NCBI RefSeq assembly: GCF_021134715.1
Contig: NC_060028.1
Location: 7,276,501 to 7,340,500 of the forward strand
Direction of reading: 5' to 3'
Length of the DNA stretch: 64,000 bases
Source of the DNA: Daphnia pulex
Taxonomy: Eukaryota > Arthropoda > Branchiopoda > Diplostraca > Daphniidae
Shown here: in pieces, positions 48,773 through 56,417 of the stretch
Numbering within the stretch: the stretch's first letter is position 1
Layout of the letters: every line of letters begins with the position of its first letter
The notes under the pieces: generated by a model
Told to the model about the DNA's origin: nothing
The model's database searches: none
The model's input: only the letters and a program-made list of their open reading frames with translations
Translations under genes and position numbers: made by a program

Positions 48773-49321
48773 ATGAAGGTATGCTGCCCACTCTTTGTTA
48801 AAAAAGGCATGAATTAGTGTTTGTTATAAAACAATTTAATATTTTATTAGGTCTTAATAATCGCCGCTTTAATTGTTGCCGTTGCTGCTGATGAAGCATA
48901 TCATCATCAGCCAAACTACTCCTCCTACCCGGAATACAAGCCGGAGTACAAGCCGGAATACAAGCCGGAGTACAAGCCGGAGTACAAGCCGGAATACAAG
49001 CCCGAATACAAGCCGGAGTATAAGCCAGAGCATAAGCCAGAGTACAAGCCACAATACAAGCCCGAATACAAGCCCGAATACAAGCCGGAATATCCAACTC
49101 AAAAGCCTTACTACGCAGAACCAGCTTACAAGCCCACTTACCCAGAGTATAAGCCAGCTTATACCGAGCAAAAACCGGCTTACCATGAACCAACGTATGT
49201 CCATCCGGCCCCAGCCTACAAACCCGCATACAAACCTGCGTATCCGGAATACAAACCGACTTACTCATCTCCACCACAGTATCATCCTTCCTACGCCCCA
49301 ACATATCCAGTCAAATATTAA
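48773..49321 (+). CDS. G11: YKPE-repeat secreted protein (158 aa), mirror of G2
   Basis: Exon 1 is ATGAAG (48773-48778), the intron is 72 bp, and exon 2 is 48851-49321. The signal peptide is MKVLIIAALIVAVAA, followed by DEAYHHQPNYSSYPE, 13 repeat units including HKPE and YKPQ, and a tail with TEQKPAYHEP and YVHPAP variants. AATAAA lies at 49397. Of the same length as G2, with about a handful of substitutions. Confidence 0.85.
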
Positions 49322-49759
49322 AACAATTGCGTCTTCCATATAGCTCATCATTTAAATTTGTCTGAGATGAATTTCACTTGATGTTTTATCGGTCTGAATA
49401 AATTTTTTGTCTCTGAAGAATAATTACCATTTTTTTGAATGGATGTTCATTTTCATACTAGTTGAACCTCTCATTCGAATCAGTGACGTATGAGTCATGA
49501 AGTTCAAGTTCAATTTTAACAATATTATTCTTGGTGCGATTGACGGTTTTACCGTTTTACCTTTTGTTTTCTTGCTATCTTCGATGTGTAGGATCACTCA
49601 GGAATCTGAACAAGAACGGAAGAGGAGGAGAAATTCATAGATATTCAAATCGGCTTTTTTTTAAAGGGTCTCTTTGGCACTTTGGTGTTCGTTAATTTAA
49701 ATGTGGACACCTGTGGCAAATGTACTGATATTTAAAAAAGCCGAATGTACTGAATATAT

Positions 49760-50520
49760 ACGTAGATCATTTACTACTTAGCTTACGGTGGTAAAAAAGG
49801 CGCTTTTCTCGGCGTTCCCAAAAATCCAATTTTCTCCGTAACGCGACGATTTTTTTTTGCCGTAGCCGTAGTGTGTAGGAATAAGCTAATTTTTTTCAGA
49901 CTTCTGCAATCAAGGGAAGAGTAGCTTTTAAATCGATCCTTTAAATCGAGAATGTAGCGAATTTTTTAATTGAAAACGGTTTTTATTTTATTGTCCGTTC
50001 TAGTCCCTTTCTCCCCCCCCCTCCCATTTCCGGCCCGCGCGCCATTTTCTCTGTTAAACAGAGAAATCGCGCGCTTATGAGGGGGTGATAACCCGACGTG
50101 TGTGGAATGGGTGGGGAAGAAAGGGACTAGAACAGGCAATAAAATAAAAACCGTTTTCAATTTATAAATGACTACATTAAATATGACGCGAAAAATCTGA
50201 AAATGAAGAATGTTGTTCAACTAGTGAACCTCTTCATTTCAGAGTTTTTCCGTGTCTTCCTAGCTCTACCCGTTCTGTAGTTATCCCTCCTTAAACCCTA
50301 ATTTGCATATAGCTCTACGGAGCGTTCTCAAACTTAAGGCTCGATTAAAAAGTTACCCTTCCCTTGATTGCAAAAATCTAATAGCTTATTTCTACACACT
50401 ATGGCTGCGGCCAAAAAAAATCGTCGCGTTCCGACGAAAATTTGATTTTTGGGAACGCCGAGAAAAACGCCCTTTTCCATTAGGTTCTCTCGCGCGTTCC
50501 CAAACTTTGGGTAGGCACTG
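49760..50520. mobile_element. Foldback-type DNA element related to the one at 21634
   Basis: Long imperfect terminal inverted repeats (about 49793-49889 with 50382-50480) enclose a second nested inverted repeat (49970-50011 with 50119-50160, about 40 of 42 matching). The right end is CAGTGCCTACCCAAAGTTT reading inward, flanked by TA, and resembles an end of the 21634 element. The left terminus is not resolved. No transposase ORF. It lies in the G11-G12 spacer. Confidence 0.65.
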
Positions 50521-50962
50521 TATGTAAATGACTAAGCAACTCCAGAAATTTTGAATCAAATTTCTGTACAATAGATGACGTCAATTTTTGCCCTGCCTTG
50601 CAAGTACAGTACATCGCCGTTCGGATTATGCACAAGTCTTTGAAGAATTCAATTTCACTTAATTATTTTGTGGGGTATAACATACATCATGAGTCATGAC
50701 GGTCTTTGATAATCAAACTTGAGAAGGAAATAAACAAAACGTTTCCCGAAAGCAGATAAGAAGATATAAAATAGAGAAAGATTTTCAAGCAAGAAGTGAA
50801 ACACAAATAAAAAGGGATACGATGATGGATTATGGAGCGTTGGAGCGAGAAAGACACACGAGACTTATCATTAAGACGTCGCCCTATTTTCTCTGAGATA
50901 GGCTTATGCGGGATTGACCATCATTGGTGGTTTCCGACAGATTTCTTATTTGGCTTTGGCAT

Positions 50963-50989
50963 ACCTCAAGGAGAAATTTCCGCAAAAAT
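50963..50989 (+). promoter_or_regulatory. Conserved upstream block of the G genes (copy at G12)
   Basis: ACCTCAAGGAGAAATTT followed by CGCAAAAAT, 219 bp upstream of the G12 start, the same as at G1. Confidence 0.5.
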
Positions 50990-51129
50990 GAAGAGTAAAA
51001 ATATATAGAAAATTACTTGATTCGATGAAATTGAAATGAAACCGCAAAATTTTTCCTCCTGTTCTTATTTTCGTTTTGCAGAATTATATCAGCAAACCAT
51101 CGCGTAAGAAGGTGTGTCGCTCCAATACG

Positions 51130-51166
51130 TATAAAATATACCAGACATCTGCGGAAAAGCATCAGT
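51130..51166 (+). promoter_or_regulatory. Core promoter of G12
   Basis: TATAAA at 51130 and GCATCAGTT with initiator A at 51164. Confidence 0.78.
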
Positions 51167-51207
51167 TACCCATTCATCCTTTGTACAAGAACATAATCTA
51201 AAACAAG

Positions 51208-51699
51208 ATGAAGGTTTGACATTTTTCAAATTTAAATTGAAAAAAGTTAGATATAGAACAATTCCATGTTTCATTACAGGTCATTTTAGTCATCGCCGTT
51301 TTAATTGCAGCCGTTGTTGCTGACAAAACACCCTATTATCAGCAGCCAAGCTACTATCCCGAATACAAGCCGGAGTACAAGCCCGAATACAAGCCGGAGT
51401 ACAAGCCGGAGTATAAGCCGGAATACAAGCCTGAATACAAGCCGGAGTACAAACCAGAGTACAAGCCGGAATATCCAACTCAAAAACCTTACTACGCCGA
51501 ACCATCTTACAAGCCCACTTACCCAGAATATAAACCAGCTTATACCGAGCACAAACCGGCTTACCATGAACCAACGTATGCCCACTCAGCCCCAGCCTAC
51601 AATCCCGCATACAAGCCTGCGTATCCGGAATACAAACCGACTTACTCGTCTCCACCACAGTATCCTTCCTACGCCCCAACTTATCCTGTCAAATACTAA
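51208..51699 (+). CDS. G12: YKPE-repeat secreted protein (141 aa), mirror of G1
   Basis: Exon 1 is ATGAAG (51208-51213), the intron is 66 bp, and exon 2 is 51280-51699. The signal peptide is MKVILVIAVLIAAVVA; then DKTPYYQQPSYYPE, nine YKPE repeats and a complete tail with AYNPAYKPAY where others have AYKPAYKPAY, ending YPVKY. It is intact where its partner G1 has a stop. AATAAA lies at 51763. Confidence 0.87.
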
Positions 51700-51770
51700 A
51701 ACGAAAGCTTTGCCTAACCCTTCACCGTAAATTTGTCTGTGATGAATTTAACTATGCTTTTCAATAAATG

Positions 51771-52969
51771 TTTAGTCTATCGTATTTTTCTGAATTTTTT
51801 AAAAATTTTATTTATATCATTTTCCAGGCTTGAACCTTTCTTTATTTTAAACAACCGAACATAAATATTGAATGTATTTTCATTTGTAATTATCAGAGTA
51901 GTTAACATGGGCGATTCTCAGGAAATAATGTTATAGCGCGGGGATGGGTCGAATGGCTGTGATCCCTTCTGCTGGTAGCTTGCCGTATACTACTGCCGGC
52001 ATGTGCTACCTTGACTATTGGCTAGTGCCTACACACCAACACCCGCACCCCATCATTAAACGTTTCAACCTGTTATCGCAGCACGGTCTACCAGGAGAGG
52101 TACCCAAACGCCCTATCCCTTTCGTCAGCCAGAATAATCAAGGGACTTAGAAGCTTCCTCAAAATGCCGCTAAGATCGCGGGCGTGGCTTGGCCACCAGC
52201 TGTTGTGTGTTGCACAGTCTCCCTCTCCCCCCTCCCTCGATATATTCGTGGAATCCCACCCCAAGCCGCCAGCGGCAATTGGCGGCAATGGCAGCATTGA
52301 AGAGTTCTGACCAAGCTACGCCCGCGACCCAAGCGGCAAACTAGGGAAGCTTCTGATTCCCTTGATTATTCTGCTGCCATGGCGTTTGGGTACCTCTCCT
52401 GGTAGACCGTGGTCGCAGATTCGTCTTTCATATCGTGAGAGCGAACATCCTAATGTGGATTCCAATGACAATGACGGTAAATTACAAATGTTTTTTGAGA
52501 ATACTGATAAGAATGACCACAAGGCAGAGTACATTGACTGTGATAGGAATTAGGAAGCATGATTGCTTCACAGTAAACTCGTATAGAATACTGGGAAAAT
52601 AAACTTACGCAGTTCCCACTTTGAAGATATGACATAAAAAGTAATTAACACACGAGGGTGTTGCGCTGCATGAAAAGAACGGTTATGCAATCAGCGCATC
52701 GTCACAATTACAAGGCGCACAGATGGTCTTGTTATACAGTATGGTGCTGCCGCGTAGCGCAATATGACTTTCTAATTGTCTGTCTCTATATACGTACGTG
52801 TGGTGGTACACCTCAAGGAGAAATCTGCCTCTTTTTCCATTTAATGATATCCGCGCTAAACAAAAGTGAAAATGCAATCAATAATCTTATTGCTACGCTT
52901 CATGTGGAAAACGAAAACCACCGTTTCATTAAGTTGGGAACCATATGTAGTGAACTATAAGGCGAAAGT
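51771..52969. other. Spacer between G12 and S2
   Basis: Contains the foldback element at 52078-52418 and, at 52810-52824 with 52863-52875, a partial match to the G upstream block (ACCTCAAGGAGAAAT, then AAAAGTGAAAATG). No supported gene. Confidence 0.5.
52078..52418. mobile_element. Foldback element or MITE
   Basis: Inverted repeats 52078-52158 and 52345-52418 share GGTCTACCAGGAGAGGTACC and AGAATAATCAAGGGA with small gaps. They enclose about 190 bp with a GC-rich GGCGGC-type core. No ORF is recognised, and true termini and target duplication were not resolved. Confidence 0.5.
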
Positions 52970-52985
52970 AAGAGGTGGAGCTTTA
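52970..52985 (+). promoter_or_regulatory. Shared S-family upstream motif at S2
   Basis: AAGAGGTGGAGCTTTA, 28 bp upstream of the S2 TATA box; compare S1 and S3. Confidence 0.5.
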
Positions 52986-53012
52986 GAGTTCTAACTTCAC
53001 TACAGAGTGATG

Positions 53013-53048
53013 TATAAATTCAACTGTGTTCATTGTAGAGGCATCAGT
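53013..53048 (+). promoter_or_regulatory. Core promoter of S2
   Basis: TATAAA at 53013 and GCATCAGTT with initiator A at 53046, 33 bp apart, identical in layout to the G genes. Confidence 0.75.
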
Positions 53049-53104
53049 TGAGCCGAGTTGAGTGCAGCTGTCTATAGAGCGCGAGGACTAACTTTGAAAA
53101 AGAA

Positions 53105-53428
53105 ATGAAGGTACCTAACAACTCTTTCCATTAGCTTCTGAGTAAAGCGCACAGCTATAAATATTTTTCATAGGTTTTATTCATTATTATCGCTGCTGCT
53201 GCCTTGCTGGTGGTCGATGTTTCAGGCCAATCGTTTTCCAAACCAAGTTTATTCCGTTCCAAGCAGCAGGAATTGGACTCGGAGTTGCCATTCAGATCTT
53301 CTCAGCGCGACTACCGTGAACCCATCTACAGGTACAATAATGCCTTCCGTCCCTTGGAAGAAATACCGACACCTAGGCCGCATTTTATGTTCTTTGTTAA
53401 AAGGATGAGGAAAATGCTTCTTGTGTAA
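53105..53428 (+). CDS. Small secreted peptide S2 (RKM-tail family)
   Basis: Exon 1 is ATGAAG (53105-53110), the intron is 63 bp, and exon 2 is 53174-53428, giving 86 aa. The signal peptide is MKVLFIIIAAAALLVVDVSG, followed by a Ser/Gln-rich segment, YREPIYRYNNAFRPLEE, and the C-terminal FMFFVKRMRKMLLV. REP-Y-N-AF/Y-P aligns with S3, and Y-R-Y-N with S1. AATAAA lies at 53584. No known family recognised; a secreted signalling or host-defence peptide is possible but not shown. Confidence 0.83.
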
Positions 53429-54441
53429 ATAGCATCATTAGTTATTTGTGTTTGTGTAGGTAAATTGTTTTTTCTTCAACAATTTTTTTGAGTTGATGTG
53501 TACTGGGGTTGATTCCGGGTGCAATATTCACGAAAATGAGCTTAAAGATGCACTAGAGATTGTATCGAAATCATCATATAGTCAATAAAAAGTAGTGTCA
53601 AAAGTCTTATATATATTTATACTGAATTACATTTATACATGGTTAACGAATAATACAGGGTTCTTGCCTGATTTCTCCTATGTCAATTAGACTATCGACT
53701 GATGAGATCTGAAAAATTTTGCAACTTTGAATTGTTATTGGACGTGCTGCAAGGTCTATTATAGCACTGTGACTGGCACACGATTAATAATGAAGCGTAA
53801 ACGGAATCGTCGCTCCAACTGTGCCAACGGTCAATATTCATTAAGCTGGCTACTGATTTACTGTAACTGGCCGGATCTGTTGAAAGACATAACTGATGGT
53901 GAAGTATCAAATAATGTGATAATAAATAGAGTGATGAATTTTGATCTCACGCGTACTGGCCTGACAATGTGCAAATCCTTTCGAAGAATTTGTTGTCCCA
54001 AATAGAAAACATAGAATGGACAGTGAGCGACTAATAAACAGGATTTAAAAATTGATGGCCAAAAGCAAAATAAAATATGGCCTGCATAAATAATTAATTC
54101 TCTTGGAATCGCGCCCACACTAAAAGAAATTCCTTCCGGTTGTTAATTGTCAGCCCTTATCGGAAATAGTCATAATTTATTACGGTTACATTTCCTTTCG
54201 ACAATCCGACCTGACTCCTTAATGAGCGCAATCGCAATGCATGCCAATTTGAGACGAAAATAAGATGTTTCACGAAAAGTAAAAAGTACCGGACAGCAGA
54301 CAACTCAAATTGTTTCACGAAAACTTTGTCTGCTTTGATAATATATTGTATTTGTGATAAAAACGGTCAAAGGTCTACACTTTTTGAAATCTGTTTACAA
54401 AAAGCGCCATAACATTGAAACAGTGACTCTATCAGATCAGA
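53429..54441. other. Spacer between S2 and T2
   Basis: The 3' flanks of two convergent genes, AT-rich. Open frames near 53.7-54.1 kb on both strands have no supporting features. Confidence 0.5.
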
Positions 54442-54842
54442 CTAGATACAGCATTGTTTGACGCCAAAAAGATTGGCGCGGCAATTTTTGTAGATAAGAT
54501 TGGTGACACAATCAGTACTAGCAGTGCAGGAAGCTGCAAAATAAATCCATAAATTGCATTATTATTTATGATGTGCTTTTTTTAGTTAGTGTTGCGTTGG
54601 AGTCTAATAGCTTAATCTATAAAATATTACTTACAGAAAGGCTTGCAAAAGGTTTCGTCTAGGCCTCCCACATCGTCAGTGGATTCGGAATTGGTGTGAT
54701 CAATGGCCATAACAGCCAAGATGCAAGCAAAAAGCTGAGTACCGGTACGCAAAAAATATCAATCAGATTTTAAAATATTAAGTCACAAATGGAACACTTT
54801 AAATACTATAGACAGAGTACTCACGAAGACTTTCTGGAACAT
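54442..54842 (-). CDS. Secreted six-cysteine peptide T2 (three exons)
   Basis: Coding exons are 54842-54825 (MFQKVF), 54734-54635 and 54533-54442, with introns of 90 and 101 bp (phases 0 and 1) and GTGAGT and GTAAGT donors. The product is 69 aa. A signal peptide is followed by an acidic segment (STDDVGGLDE) and cysteines at 36, 42, 48, 57, 67 and 68, spaced C-x5-C-x5-C-x8-C-x9-CC. Compared with T1, only the last loop differs (9 versus 4 residues), and the SSCT-x-ST motif is conserved. The mature domain starts at the exon 2-3 border. Family not recognised. Confidence 0.83.
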
Positions 54843-54859
54843 TTTGTAGCGTCGGAAGT

Positions 54860-54913
54860 GCTGATGCTTATCGATTGGTGATTAATCATGTAAAAAGCGT
54901 CCCGGTATTTATA
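54860..54913 (-). promoter_or_regulatory. Promoter region of T2
   Basis: TATAAA at 54913-54908 and GCATCAGC with A at 54862, 51 bp apart, so this may not be the true start site. GATTAATC-CC lies between them and is also found upstream of T1. Confidence 0.45.
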
Positions 54914-55988
54914 CTGATTTGCCAATGGTCTGTTCGCACGCCTGCACTCGATTTGATATTCAAATAAAGACCAGAAGTGCTGCCTGTGCAACCAAAATAA
55001 TTATATGCTAATAAGCGTCGCACATAATTTATTTACCTCAAATGATTAATTATCAGTCTGCATATAGCATTGTCAATAAGCCCGCATACATATATATGTA
55101 TTTAATTGGAATATCAGCAGATCAGCTGGCGCTTATGTCAATCTGCGCCACTTAATTGCTGCTTATCCACACAAAGTCCAGTTGGCTGCTTAATTCTACA
55201 GCAGAGTGACACGCCAAATAAATAGCAGAGATACCGAACATCTGGTGAACCAATTTCAGCCTCCAAAATATTCTCTATACAGAATTCATTTCTGGATCGT
55301 CCGCAATCGTCCGCCGGTGCATAGGCAAATTGACTCACAAAAGTGTATATTCGAAATCTATACATAGACGTACTCACGTACAACGGTACAATTAAAATTT
55401 ATGTAACGGTAATTGTACATTCAGTACGATTCCGGGTTCTTTTTTCCCCCTGTTTTCCTTATAGGCAACTAACTCGTCAAACACCTGCTGCCGACATTGG
55501 AAAAAGTAGAACTTCTTGAAGAACACGGTCTTCATTCACCAAATTGCAGCTTTCGAAGAAGCCCCATATGCTGTGAAAACGGCAACAGCAGTGCAATATA
55601 TGTTTCTGTGCCGAGTATAGTCTTTGTAAAAAAAATTAAAATGATGAGAAAGAAATAGCTTTCTAAACGTGAATGAACCGAACGACCGGCCTCGGCAGAT
55701 TATGGAGAAAGTAAGAAACGTAAAAGCGCAAATCATATTCATTACTACCTTAAAATGTAGCTATGTGTGTTTTTCTTCAGCAAATATGTTAAGATTTGGA
55801 AACCACTTTCACCACAACCACGACTGATGTACACAACATAGGTAGGCTACACATAATAAAATTATGGTAATGAAAAATAAAAATAACAAAATATGACAAT
55901 TGAAATGGGAATATCCCCGGCAAGTCAAAGAGCATCTTGTGCAATGTCATCTGACATCAGCAGCACAGTCGTCCCAGTAAGAGAAAGC
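54914..55988. other. Spacer between T2 and S3
   Basis: Intergenic DNA shared by the divergent T2 and S3 upstream regions. No supported gene; a minus-strand ATGAAG at 55532 lacks the family donor and signal peptide. Confidence 0.5.
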
Positions 55989-56004
55989 AAGAGGTGGAGT
56001 CTAC
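55989..56004 (+). promoter_or_regulatory. Shared S-family upstream motif at S3
   Basis: AAGAGGTGGAGTCTAC, 22 bp upstream of the S3 TATA box at 56026-56031. Confidence 0.55.
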
Positions 56005-56025
56005 GTTCCATGTCCAGTAGCCATA

Positions 56026-56031
56026 TATAAA
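56026..56031 (+). promoter_or_regulatory. TATA box of S3
   Basis: TATAAA in the context CCATATATAAATT. No TCAGT follows at the usual spacing; GCGTTAGTTGAG at about 56070 aligns with the S2 initiator but lies 48 bp away. Confidence 0.6.
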
Positions 56032-56122
56032 TTCCCTCATACGTACACTTTTGGCGCAAAGTGAATTAAAGCGTTAGTTGAGTTCAGCCCGCACAAGTGA
56101 CCACATCCTTCTTATAAATAAC

Positions 56123-56417
56123 ATGAAGGTACATATACTGTTCTTTCGTAGAAGGTTTTACAGTGTTTGAAAATATTCTCGTCTCTATATAGGTGCTTAT
56201 CGTATCAGCTTTGTTGGTGTTGTTGGTGGTGGCGGTGTCAGGTCAAGTACAGCAGATCTTATTTCCTGATCATCCGGCAACAGCACCTTTCCTGGAAAAT
56301 AACCGTCGTGAGCCGGCCTATCAGCATAATGTTGCCTACCATCCGGAACACAGGCCGCCGACAATGCCAAAAATCCTCGTCTTCATGTCGAAGATAAGGA
56401 AAATGTTTCTGAATTGA
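56123..56417 (+). CDS. Small secreted peptide S3 (RKM-tail family)
   Basis: Exon 1 is ATGAAG (56123-56128), the intron is 64 bp, and exon 2 is 56193-56417, giving 76 aa. The signal peptide (MKVLIVSALLVLLVVAVSG) is followed by QVQQILFPDH, RREPAYQHNVAYHPEHRPP and the C-terminal MPKILVFMSKIRKMFLN. It is the shortest member, yet keeps the REP-Y-N-AY-P core and RKM tail, which marks these as the constrained parts. The stop codon is TGA. Confidence 0.83.

Larger units (their letters stand above)
31872..51770. repeat. Right arm of the giant inverted repeat (G7-G12), interrupted by the tandem copy
   Basis: Skipping the duplicated 10,612 bp, this arm carries G7(-), G8(-), G9(-), G10(-), G11(+), G12(+), the mirror of G6 to G1. 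Introns, promoters, 3' flanks and the 63-bp tandem repeat are all conserved. Arms differ by element insertions (49760-50520 here) and by small changes that inactivate G7 here and G1 on the left. Confidence 0.85.

Noticed and set aside
20711-51730. Long open frames across the YKPE repeats in other frames (for example Thr/Ser/Arg-rich, Val/Leu/Phe/Arg-rich and Thr/Pro/Ala/Cys-rich products of 90-160 codons).
   Set aside because: They are frame and strand shadows of the repeats. They lack signal peptides tied to the promoters and ignore the conserved splice sites.
55490-55532. ATGAAG on the minus strand resembling a G/S first exon.
   Set aside because: It is not followed by a GT donor, there is no TATA/initiator at the right spacing, and the downstream frame lacks a signal peptide.
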